6,974 nt of DNA from an uncultured Sulfitobacter sp. (lineage in GTDB: Bacteria > Pseudomonadota > Alphaproteobacteria > Rhodobacterales > Rhodobacteraceae). This document shows, piece by piece, positions 1 to 5,546 of the stretch (the stretch's first letter is position 1; every line of letters begins with the position of its first letter). Both the position numbers and the translations under genes were made by a program. Where the stretch lies: contig CALAIJ010000294.1 of the NCBI GenBank assembly GCA_937923365.1, forward strand, positions 1-6,974. The letters run 5' to 3'. The notes below the pieces were generated by a model, which searched no databases, was not told where the DNA came from, and saw only the letters and a list, made by a program, of their open reading frames with translations.

Positions 1-888
1 GCCCAGCACGATCTCATTGATGGTGCGGGTTTTGTATTTCAGCCCCGCTTTTCGGCTTTCACGGATCATCCAGTGCAAGCTGAGCTTTGCAAGACCTGAA
101 ACGTCTTCGGGATACCCGCCGCCAATGTCGCCGTGCACCCCCGCAAACCAGACCTCCTTACTGTCCTGAGCGCGCGCGCCTGCGTCACTGAACCTGTTGG
201 GATGAAACTGCTGGCCCGCGCGCCACAGTTGCGGTCGGAACATTGTACGACGCTCATGCAGAGCGACCGCATGCCGCACGGTCCGCACCGAGGGGTTTTG
301 ATCACTGAAGGCGTGGCTCCGCAACCGAGGCCCGAACCGTCCGCTTTCAATCACGGAGGAGACCGTTTCAAACAGCCCCAGAAATCGGATTATAGGACGA
401 TGAGGGCGCAGAATGCGTTCATGCAGGCGCAATTCCTCGAATGCATCCGCTGCCATGTCGTGGCCGACCCGTTTGTAGGCGCGATAGGCGTAATCCAGAA
501 GATTGAGGTTGCGCGGTTCCATCAAGCCGAAGGCATGCAGAAAGCCTGCCAGCACCCGCGCGCAATAGGCCCCGCGCGAGAAGCCGATAATGTGGATGCG
601 ATCATGCGCGCCATTTGGGCCTTGTTCGTAGGTGTCGACCAAAAAGCGGTAGGCCTCTTTCACGTTGGCGTCGAAACCCTGACCTGTTGCCATGCCCCAG
701 ACTTCGGAAGACTTGCGGATAAGTTGGCTCCAGATCGTGTCCGGCCCAAAGGTGCCCACCCCCGGATCATAATAAACCACCTGCGCATCCGATTTTTGCA
801 ACGTGCCGTAAAGGCGCAGCACGTTGGAGCGGTTCGTCTTGATCTCGTTCGATGTCCCGTCAAGTAGAATGACGATATCCTTTGCCAT
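1..888 (-). CDS. DUF2235 / Tle1-like alpha/beta hydrolase, C-terminus cut by window edge
   Basis: Reading from the ATG at 888 down to base 1 gives 296 codons with no stop, so the protein continues beyond the window. It opens with a strand and DGTSN turn (residues 5-14), typical of DUF2235 proteins. The nucleophile elbow GFSRGA lies at 102-107, with Ser104 the predicted catalytic serine. LGLFETVSS (170-178) matches the family's G-[VL]-[WF]-[DE]-T-V segment, HAVALHERR spans 206-214, and VWFAGVHGDIGGGYPE (246-261) carries the conserved Asp254. The family contains the catalytic domain of type VI phospholipase effectors, but many members are stand-alone hydrolases. No type VI gene or immunity gene is visible here, and no signal peptide is seen, so substrate and role are unknown. 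The start is supported by GGAGAG ending 4 nt upstream. Family assignment is firm; enzymatic activity is inferred. Confidence 0.93.
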   Translation of the reverse strand, partial: MAKDIVILLDGTSNEIKTNRSNVLRLYGTLQKSDAQVVYYDPGVGTFGPDTIWSQLIRKSSEVWGMATGQGFDANVKEAYRFLVDTYEQGPNGAHDRIHIIGFSRGAYCARVLAGFLHAFGLMEPRNLNLLDYAYRAYKRVGHDMAADAFEELRLHERILRPHRPIIRFLGLFETVSSVIESGRFGPRLRSHAFSDQNPSVRTVRHAVALHERRTMFRPQLWRAGQQFHPNRFSDAGARAQDSKEVWFAGVHGDIGGGYPEDVSGLAKLSLHWMIRESRKAGLKYKTRTINEIVLG

Positions 889-916
889 CTGGCTCTCCGT
901 ATTTTGCGAAGCGCAA

Positions 917-945
917 ATTCAACCATGGCGCGTGGCTGCTTGCAA
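917..945 (-). promoter_or_regulatory. Candidate sigma70-type promoter for the DUF2235 hydrolase
   Basis: Read on the minus strand, TTGCAA (945-940) and TTGAAT (922-917) are separated by exactly 17 nt. Each matches the -35 and -10 consensus at 4 of 6 positions. Transcription would begin near 910, leaving a leader of about 22 nt that still includes the ribosome site. A dyad, TTTGCG-AAG-CGCAAA (903-917), sits over the predicted start point and could be an operator. This is pattern matching only. Confidence 0.35.
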
Positions 946-1041
946 CGCACATCGATATTCCTGGTGCAGCAGCGGGCCCGTGTCGCTGACCCGCCAGCCA
1001 CTGCCCCGACCCCGCTGCGCACAGGATTTTAGCAGTAAATG

Positions 1042-1056
1042 CAAGGTTCTACCTTG
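1042..1056. repeat. Small dyad upstream of the STAS-like gene
   Basis: CAAGGT-TCT-ACCTTG is a perfect 6-bp inverted repeat with a 3-nt spacer, 60 nt upstream of the preferred start at 1116. A second, overlapping pairing is possible (CTACC 1049-1053 with GGTAG 1061-1065), and GTTG-GGGG-CAAC follows at 1067-1078. It could be a regulator site or an mRNA leader hairpin. No convincing promoter hexamers could be matched to it, and short dyads of this size arise by chance. Confidence 0.3.
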
Positions 1057-1115
1057 GGTTGGTAGCGTTGGGGGCAACACATCTTGTAAGAATGAGGTCT
1101 CGCAGGAGTTATGCA

Positions 1116-1550
1116 ATGACCGCGACGTATGAGATCCACGATGCTGTCGATCTGAAGTATGTGCGTATCGAGGGCGTTACACATCTGAAGGAACTGCGCG
1201 ATCTGGCCTTGGCCTATCATGCAGACCCGCAGTTTAGCACGCGTCGGCAGCTCATCGACTTGACCGCCCTCACCGATGCCAGCGCCAAATTCCGCGACGT
1301 GCTGACATTGCGCAATTTCTACATCAACCAGTTTAGCCCGGTGAGCCGCCCGATACCTGTCGCCATCGCCGCGCCCACCGATCTGGGCTACGGGATTGCG
1401 CGCATGTTTTACATGCTGATGATGGGCAACGGCTTGATGAACATCCGCATCTTCGATGATTTGCCTGCAGCCTGTGCCTCCTTCGGAGTGCGCATTCTGC
1501 GGAGCCAAGGGCAAGTCAGTTTCGCAGCCACAAAGGGTGCGCCCACGTGA
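1116..1550 (+). CDS. Small cytoplasmic protein resembling the SpoIIAA-like (STAS/SEC14) fold
   Basis: The product is 144 residues. An in-frame upstream start at 1059 exists, but ATG 1116 is preferred because AGGAG (1104-1108) lies 7 nt before it. The pattern fits the SpoIIAA-like / STAS-SEC14 fold: an N-terminal strand pair (YEIHDAVDLKYVRIEG), a helix with an ADPQF segment, a hydrophobic strand ending RRQLIDLTALTD, a second helix, then PVAIAAPTDLGYGIARMFYMLM followed by a strand MNIRIFDD and a short C-terminal helix. This fold is found in anti-anti-sigma-like and lipid-binding proteins, but such stand-alone proteins mostly lack a known function. There is no signal peptide or membrane span. 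The next gene begins inside its stop codon (GTGA), so the two are probably translationally coupled. The gene is secure; the fold is a recognition-based guess without a search. Confidence 0.82.
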   Translation: MTATYEIHDAVDLKYVRIEGVTHLKELRDLALAYHADPQFSTRRQLIDLTALTDASAKFRDVLTLRNFYINQFSPVSRPIPVAIAAPTDLGYGIARMFYMLMMGNGLMNIRIFDDLPAACASFGVRILRSQGQVSFAATKGAPT

Positions 1551-1990
1551 GTTGTAAGGACCCCGACGCAGCAATGGTGATCTATCAGAAGCTGCTTGAT
1601 CGCATTGCGCAGGCGATGGAGACCCAACGTTTCGATCTTTACCAGACCTATTTCGCGTTACCTCAAACGATCGAGACCTTTGGCAATCGCCGTGTCATCG
1701 CGGATGTCAACGAGTTGCGCCAAATCTTCGACACGCTGTGCGCCAAGCTGGATGATGACGGCAACAGCAGCATGATACGTCACTGCATATCTGCCGAGTT
1801 CACAGACGGCACCACCATCCATGGCAGTCACGAGACCCGCATCATCGGGCATGGCGTTCAGATCAATGCCTCCTACCTTGCCTATTCGGTGCTGCGCCTT
1901 GAACAGGGGGATTGGCGCGTCGTGTCCAGCCAGTACGCGGATGTGGCAGATAGCTTTGTCGACGAGGTATTCGATCACGGGAAGTCCTGA
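1547..1990 (+). CDS. NTF2-like / SnoaL-like small protein
   Basis: The product is 147 residues from the GTG that overlaps the preceding TGA by four bases (GTGA). AAAGGG at 1532-1537 lies 9 nt upstream. An in-frame ATG at 1574 is an alternative, but its nearest ribosome site (TAAGGA, 1555-1560) is 13 nt away. The layout is that of cone-shaped NTF2-like proteins: an N-terminal helix (YQKLLDRIAQAMETQRFDLYQTYF), a short strand with ETFGNRRVIADVNELRQIFDTL, then strands around CISAEFTDGTTIHGSHETRIIGHG and SYLAYSVLRLEQGDWRVVSSQYA. Family members include small enzymes, binding proteins and accessory subunits, and I see no catalytic signature that picks one. It is cytosolic, with no signal peptide. 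Coupling to the STAS-like gene suggests a shared task of unknown nature. Confidence 0.82.
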   Translation: MSCKDPDAAMVIYQKLLDRIAQAMETQRFDLYQTYFALPQTIETFGNRRVIADVNELRQIFDTLCAKLDDDGNSSMIRHCISAEFTDGTTIHGSHETRIIGHGVQINASYLAYSVLRLEQGDWRVVSSQYADVADSFVDEVFDHGKS

Positions 1991-2005
1991 GGGCAGGGGC
2001 CTCAG
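1987..2005 (+). other. Hairpin at the end of the NTF2-like gene, possible weak terminator
   Basis: CTGAGG (1987-1992) and CCTCAG (2000-2005) form a perfect 6-bp stem with a 7-nt loop, beginning at the stop codon of the NTF2-like gene. No T-tract follows, so it is not a textbook intrinsic terminator. It lies in the 86-nt gap before pheS and may partly separate the two transcripts. No clear pheS promoter was found in this gap. Confidence 0.3.
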
Positions 2006-2076
2006 ACCGTCCAGCACCTTGTATTCGGGCGCTGTTCTGATAGCACGTGCTCCAGATGCAAATCCCAAGGTGCCCC

Positions 2077-3150
2077 ATGGACGATCTCAAGCAGAAATAC
2101 CTTTCCCAGATTGCAGGTGCAGGCGACGAGGCCGCGCTTGAGGACATCCGCCTTGCCGCTGTCGGCAAGAAGGGCGAAGTCGCGCTGAAGATGCGTGAAC
2201 TGGGCAAGATGACCCCTGAGGAGCGTCAGACCGCAGGCCCCGCGCTCAATGCGCTCAAGGACGAGATCAACTCTGCGCTGGCCGCCAAGAAGGCCGCCTT
2301 GGGCGATGCCGCACTGGACGCGCGCCTGCGCAGTGAATGGCTGGATGTCACCCTGCCCACACGCGCGCGCCGCGAGGGGACGATCCACCCTGTCAGTCAG
2401 GTCACGGAAGAAGTCACGGCCATCTTTGCCGAGATGGGTTTTGCCGTCGCCGAAGGGCCGCGGATCGACACCGATTGGTACAACTTCGACGCGCTCAACA
2501 TTCCCGGGCACCACCCCGCGCGGGCCGAGATGGACACGTTCTACATGCACCGTGCCGAGGGCGATAACCGCCCGCCGCATGTGCTGCGCACCCATACCAG
2601 CCCCGTGCAGATCCGTACGATGGAGGCGCAAGGCGCGCCCTTGCGCATTATCTGCCCCGGTGGTGTCTATCGCGCCGATTATGACCAGACCCACACGCCC
2701 ATGTTCCATCAGGTCGAGGGCCTCGCCATCGACAAGGATATCTCCATGGCCAACCTCAAGTGGGTGCTGGAAGAGTTCTTTGCCGCGTTCTTTGAGATCG
2801 ACGGGATCAAGACACGGTTCCGCGCCTCGCATTTCCCGTTCACTGAGCCGTCGGCGGAAGTTGATATCCAGTGTTCATGGGTCGACGGACAGCTCAAGAT
2901 CGGGGAGGGCGACGACTGGATGGAGGTCCTCGGCTCCGGCATGGTGCATCCCAAGGTGTTGCAGGCCGGCGGGATCGACCCCGACCAGTGGCAGGGTTTT
3001 GCCTTCGGCATGGGCATCGACCGGATTGCCATGCTGAAATACGGCATCCCCGATCTGCGCGCCTTCTTTGACAGCGACCTGCGCTGGCTGCGCCACTATG
3101 GATTTGCAGGGCTGGACCAGCCCAATCTGCACGGTGGGCTAAGCCGCTAG
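2077..3150 (+). CDS. pheS: Phenylalanyl-tRNA synthetase alpha subunit
   Basis: This 357-residue protein is the catalytic subunit of the alpha2-beta2 enzyme that charges tRNA-Phe with phenylalanine in the cytoplasm. Residues 1 to about 85 are charged and helical, matching the N-terminal tRNA-binding coiled coil. The class II core follows: [11 protein letters not shown] (172-182), [10 protein letters not shown] (210-219), [16 protein letters not shown] (248-263), [12 protein letters not shown], and motif 3 [13 protein letters not shown] with Arg316. The alanine in GFAFG (Ala309) appears to match the E. coli residue that limits the size of the substrate ring, so specificity should be normal. The ATG at 2077 is preferred over an in-frame GTG at 2047 because AAGG lies 6 nt upstream and homologues begin MDDLKQ-like. 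All key motifs are intact. The partner gene pheT lies 2.4 kb downstream on the same strand. No Phe-rich leader peptide is visible upstream. Confidence 0.98.
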   Translation: MDDLKQKYLSQIAGAGDEAALEDIRLAAVGKKGEVALKMRELGKMTPEERQTAGPALNALKDEINSALAAKKAALGDAALDARLRSEWLDVTLPTRARREGTIHPVSQVTEEVTAIFAEMGFAVAEGPRIDTDWYNFDALNIPGHHPARAEMDTFYMHRAEGDNRPPHVLRTHTSPVQIRTMEAQGAPLRIICPGGVYRADYDQTHTPMFHQVEGLAIDKDISMANLKWVLEEFFAAFFEIDGIKTRFRASHFPFTEPSAEVDIQCSWVDGQLKIGEGDDWMEVLGSGMVHPKVLQAGGIDPDQWQGFAFGMGIDRIAMLKYGIPDLRAFFDSDLRWLRHYGFAGLDQPNLHGGLSR

Positions 3151-3152
3151 GC

Positions 3153-3539
3153 ATGTTCTTTGATCTTCTTCAGGGGATCTTTGACGTCGCAGCGTTCTTT
3201 TGGCGGTTTCTGGTTGGCGGTGGGGCCTTCGGGTTGCTTTTCTACGGTCTGCTGGTCACGCAGGACTATCGCAAGCGTAAACGGTTCAGCGACGCCACCC
3301 GCCACATGTCCCGCGACGCACTAGAGGCCGGGCTTGCCGCGAATATGTGGGTGGTCGCCGCCTATGTGCAGCGTCGCCCCAAGGGCGCGCTGGCCGCCCG
3401 TCAGGCCGAGGCGGCGCTTGTCATGGCGACAGTTCTGCGTGAACACATTGCTGCCATCGACAATCTCTATCCTGGTCCACGGTATCTAAAGTCCCGCCGT
3501 GCTGTCCTGCGGGAAGCCAAGGCGATGCACCTGCGGTAG
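3153..3539 (+). CDS. Hypothetical single-span membrane protein
   Basis: The 128-residue product is not one I recognise. Residues about 9-36 form one long hydrophobic stretch rich in Phe, Leu and Gly, interrupted by Arg18, and are followed at once by a basic cluster (YRKRKR, about 39-44). By the positive-inside rule the rest is predicted to face the cytoplasm. The remaining roughly 85 residues look helical and Ala/Arg-rich (LEAGLAANMWVVAAYVQRR, then RQAEAALVMATVLREHIAAIDNLYPG), with no catalytic motif. The start lies 2 nt after the pheS stop and lacks a clear Shine-Dalgarno sequence, which suggests translation by ribosomes finishing pheS. A role tied to phenylalanyl-tRNA synthetase is not shown; co-expression with pheS is the only contextual hint. 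Codon use resembles its neighbours and the reading frame is clean, so I take it as a real gene. Confidence 0.8.
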   Translation: MFFDLLQGIFDVAAFFWRFLVGGGAFGLLFYGLLVTQDYRKRKRFSDATRHMSRDALEAGLAANMWVVAAYVQRRPKGALAARQAEAALVMATVLREHIAAIDNLYPGPRYLKSRRAVLREAKAMHLR

Positions 3540-3548
3540 CGCGATGGC

Positions 3549-3615
3549 TGGCCCAGAGGGCCACCTTACCGTTGATCGCAGGTGCGAAGTCCGTAAGGTG
3601 CACTTCCAGTGCACC
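3549..3615 (+). repeat. Cluster of three inverted repeats in the leader of the amidotransferase gene
   Basis: Three perfect pairings are packed into this stretch. TGGCCC-AGA-GGGCCA (3549-3563) is a 6-bp stem. CACCTTAC (3562-3569) pairs with GTAAGGTG (3593-3600) over 8 bp. GGTGCACT-TCC-AGTGCACC (3597-3615) is an 8-bp stem. The second pairing shares bases with the other two, so it cannot form fully at the same time as either. No T-tract follows the last stem. This could be a transcript-processing site, a terminator lacking a U-run, or a regulatory leader; nothing matches a known riboswitch. Confidence 0.5.
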
Positions 3616-3634
3616 ACCTGTCCGGAAAACGCCT

Positions 3635-4405
3635 ATGCCCCGCATTCTGATCATCGATTCCAATCCTGCCGCGCAAAACGAAAGTTTTGTCGCCAACGGG
3701 GGCACCGCAGTCGGAGAGAATTATGCCAATGCCCTGCGCGCGTGCCGCGATGACCTCACGATCACCATCGTCGCGCCTTATGACCGTGACCCGCTGCCCG
3801 CGCTGGCGGATTTCGATGGCGTGGTGTTCACCGGCTCCAGCGTTGAATGGAACACCGATGACGCCCGCGCCAAGCCTATCGCCGATGTGATGCGCGCCGT
3901 TTTTGCCCAAGGATTGCCAACACTGGGGTCGTGCAACGGCATGCAATTGGCCGCAAGCGTGCTCGGCGGGCGCTCGGATGCGTCGCCCAATGGGCCGGAG
4001 GACGGCTTTGCCTGCGACATAACGCTGACCGAGGCAGGCAAGTCGCATCCATTGCTCAGGGGGCGCGTTGACGGCTACGGCGTGCCTTGTGTGCACCGCG
4101 ATGATGTGCGGCACTTGCCTGAAGGCGCAGTGCTGTTGGCAGGAAACGCCCACTCCGCTGTACAGGCATTCGCCTACGAGCAGGACGGCGTCAAATTTTG
4201 GGGCATGCAGTACCACCCCGAACTTGACCCCGCCAAACTGGGCCCCGCGTTGGGCCGTCAGGGCAAGATCAGCGCGCAGGACGCAGATGACATGGCCGTG
4301 GTCGAGCAGGACGCAGATGCCGCCCGAAGGCTTGGGCTGCCCGCAGATCAGATGACCCCCGAGGTCCGCATGACAGAGCTGCACAACTGGCTGGCGTCTT
4401 TGTGA
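3635..4405 (+). CDS. Class-I (triad) glutamine amidotransferase, stand-alone
   Basis: The product is 256 residues from ATG 3635, preceded by GGAAA with 6 nt spacing. An in-frame ATG at 3572 would add 21 residues that are not family-like and would overlap the leader repeats. MPRILIIDSNP starts the first strand. LGSCNGMQLA carries the nucleophile Cys100, and GMQYHPEL carries His194 and Glu196, so the Cys-His-Glu triad that releases ammonia from glutamine is complete. The FTGSS segment occupies the usual oxyanion-loop position. About 60 residues follow the His-x-Glu motif, ending in a charged helical tail. Members of this GMP-synthase-like group act alone or feed ammonia or amines to a separate partner; no synthetase partner is encoded nearby, so the acceptor is unknown. 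Some relatives instead hydrolyse gamma-glutamyl compounds. The esterase gene starts 37 nt downstream, implying one transcript. Confidence 0.92.
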   Translation: MPRILIIDSNPAAQNESFVANGGTAVGENYANALRACRDDLTITIVAPYDRDPLPALADFDGVVFTGSSVEWNTDDARAKPIADVMRAVFAQGLPTLGSCNGMQLAASVLGGRSDASPNGPEDGFACDITLTEAGKSHPLLRGRVDGYGVPCVHRDDVRHLPEGAVLLAGNAHSAVQAFAYEQDGVKFWGMQYHPELDPAKLGPALGRQGKISAQDADDMAVVEQDADAARRLGLPADQMTPEVRMTELHNWLASL

Positions 4406-4442
4406 GGTGACATTCGCGGCGCGCTGGGCCATCCCCGTGATC

Positions 4443-5237
4443 ATGATGATACGTCTCCTGCTTTGCCTGTTGCTTTTGCCCGTCGCTGCCACCGCCGAAA
4501 GTTGCGAAGGTCGTACCGCCTGCCAGTTAGGGGATCGGTCCTATCACATCCGTTTGCCGGACGGTTGGGACGGGGTCAGCCCGCTGCCCGTGCTGATGCA
4601 TTTCCACGGCTGGGGGCGGCAGGGTGATCTGATCGTGAACCACCAGCGGATTGCCAGTCACACCCGCCGTCGTGGCGTGTTGCTGATCGCGCCCAACGGG
4701 CAGGACCGCACATGGGATTTCCGGGACGCCGACAGCCGCGATGTGCCCTTTGCTGCCGCCGTGATCGAGGATGTGGCCAAACGCCTGCCCGTTGATCGCA
4801 ACCGGATATACGTCTCCGGCTATTCCTACGGCAGCGCGATGGCGTGGCGCTATGTCTGCCAGAACGGCGAAGGCGTGGCCGCATTGCTGGCCATCTCCGG
4901 CACGATCCGCCAGAGGCATGTCTGCCCGCAGGGCCCCCGTGAAGTCCGTCAGGTCTATGGGTTCGACGACACAGTAATGCCCTTCCCGATGGGCCCAAAC
5001 GGGGACGAGACGCATCCCGTTGCGCTTTGGCGTACCCAGTTCGGTTGCGATGCCCAGACCCGCGAAGGGCCTTGGCAGGCGGTCACTTGGCTGACGCTGG
5101 ACCGCCGCGTGTGGAAGGATTGCGCAGGCGGGCGCAAAGTGACGCTTGATCTGCACGACGGCGGGCATTTCATCCCGCATGGGTGGATCGGCTGGCAGCT
5201 GGATCAATTGATGGGGCGGGTGCCTGTTTATCCTTGA
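4443..5237 (+). CDS. Exported alpha/beta hydrolase, LpqC / PHB-depolymerase-like esterase
   Basis: The product is 264 residues from ATG 4443; ATG 4446 is equally possible, and a GTG at 4407 would add 12 residues before the signal peptide. The ribosome site is weak for all of these. Residues 1-18 form a signal peptide (MMIRLLLCLLLLPVAATA) with a predicted cut after Ala18, so the enzyme should act in the periplasm or outside the cell. LMHFHGWG is the oxyanion-hole strand. VSGYSYGSAM holds the nucleophile Ser128 in a G-x-S-x-G elbow. YGFDDTVMPF holds the acid (Asp175 or Asp176), and HDGGHFIPHGW holds His242. The mature part has six cysteines, allowing three disulfides. This COG3509-type family includes polyhydroxybutyrate depolymerases and feruloyl or acetyl-xylan esterases. 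The substrate cannot be told from sequence, and no carbohydrate- or PHB-binding domain is present. Confidence 0.9.
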   Translation: MMIRLLLCLLLLPVAATAESCEGRTACQLGDRSYHIRLPDGWDGVSPLPVLMHFHGWGRQGDLIVNHQRIASHTRRRGVLLIAPNGQDRTWDFRDADSRDVPFAAAVIEDVAKRLPVDRNRIYVSGYSYGSAMAWRYVCQNGEGVAALLAISGTIRQRHVCPQGPREVRQVYGFDDTVMPFPMGPNGDETHPVALWRTQFGCDAQTREGPWQAVTWLTLDRRVWKDCAGGRKVTLDLHDGGHFIPHGWIGWQLDQLMGRVPVYP

Positions 5238-5260
5238 GCGTGGGCTCTTCGCTGCGCTCA
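5235..5260 (+). other. Hairpin over the esterase stop codon
   Basis: TGAGCG (5235-5240, starting with the TGA stop) pairs with CGCTCA (5255-5260) across a 14-nt loop. No T-tract follows. It may mark the end of the esterase message, but the loop is long and the evidence weak. Confidence 0.25.
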
Positions 5261-5270
5261 TCGCGGGAAC

Positions 5271-5490
5271 AAGGCGCTGCAGGCTCACCATCCCAGAGGG
5301 TCAGGAGCCGCCCTTGATTGAGCGCGTCTGACACCCCGCCTGTCCCCCGTCCAGAAAAATAGCGGTTTCCCGAGCAAGCTCTGGACCCTCCGCGATTTTT
5401 CCGGACCGGGAACATGCGGCGCGTCCAGCCGATCTCAAGCAAGGGCGGCTCCAGACCAGAGATGGCAGCGAGGGTGCCTGCGCGCTGTTG
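5271..5490. repeat. Long imperfect inverted repeat (fold-back element) upstream of pheT
   Basis: Two arms of about 100 nt face each other around a centre near 5378. Anchors in one consistent register, from outside in, are: GCGC 5274-5277 with 5482-5485; GCAGGC 5279-5284 with 5476-5481; CCATC 5288-5292 with 5461-5465; 5299-5316 with 5440-5457 (17 of 18 paired, including a perfect 13-mer); TTGAG 5318-5322 with 5434-5438; and 5345-5365 with 5390-5410 (18 of 21 paired). The stretches between the anchors also align, with small indels. Arm complementarity is about 80% in the inner part and fades near the ends. There is no convincing gene inside. It fills most of the 309-base gap between the esterase and pheT. 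Possibilities are a MITE-like fold-back insertion, two inverted copies of an intergenic repeat, or a structured RNA. No clear target-site duplication was identified. Confidence 0.8.
5345..5410. terminator. Central stem of the fold-back element, possible bidirectional terminator
   Basis: The innermost arms flank a 24-nt loop. An A5 tract (5355-5359) on the left pairs with a T5 tract (5396-5400) on the right. Just inside these tracts is GCGG (5362-5365) paired with CCGC (5390-5393). A-tract, GC stem, T-tract is the arrangement of a bidirectional intrinsic terminator. Here, however, the T-tract is also part of a longer stem and the GC stem is only 4 bp, with a large loop that could hold a minor hairpin (GAG 5372-5374 with CTC 5379-5381). 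It would end the esterase transcript before pheT. Confidence 0.3.
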
Positions 5491-5533
5491 AAACCGGGGG
5501 CGTTTGGCGTTACCGACAACGGCAGATTACATT

Positions 5534-5538
5534 GAGGA
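5534..5538 (+). promoter_or_regulatory. Ribosome binding site of pheT
   Basis: GAGGA lies 8 nt before ATG 5547 and fixes this as the pheT start. No ATG, GTG or TTG further upstream gives a family-like N-terminus. Confidence 0.75.
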
Positions 5539-5546
5539 CCGCGCCG

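Noticed and set aside
133..867. A 244-codon plus-strand open frame opposite the DUF2235 gene
   Set aside because: It lies entirely antisense to a gene with clear family motifs, and its translation shows no recognisable domain. It is a GC-rich shadow frame.
1..888. A type VI secretion effector and immunity system
   Set aside because: The Tle1-like domain alone does not indicate secretion. No VgrG, PAAR, Hcp or immunity gene is visible, although the left flank is outside the window.
2047..2076. GTG 2047 as an upstream pheS start
   Set aside because: It adds ten residues unlike known PheS N-termini, and ATG 2077 has AAGG 6 nt upstream.
2002..2832. A 276-codon minus-strand open frame opposite pheS
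   Set aside because: pheS on the other strand has every expected motif; the antisense frame is a shadow.
3566..4492. A 308-codon minus-strand open frame
   Set aside because: It is antisense to the amidotransferase, whose catalytic triad is intact, and it resembles no known protein.
5170..5442. A 90-codon minus-strand open frame across the esterase end and the pheT gap
   Set aside because: It overlaps the esterase coding region and one arm of the inverted repeat, has low-complexity charged sequence and no domain. I consider it non-coding.
5414..5491. A 25-codon frame upstream of pheT that might be a leader peptide for attenuation
   Set aside because: It contains no phenylalanine codons, so it cannot work like the Phe-rich pheM-type leader. 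It falls within the right arm of the inverted repeat.
5505..5533. TTGGCG and TACATT with 17-nt spacing as a pheT promoter
   Set aside because: Transcription would start near 5540, after the GAGGA ribosome site at 5534-5538, which would leave pheT without a usable leader.
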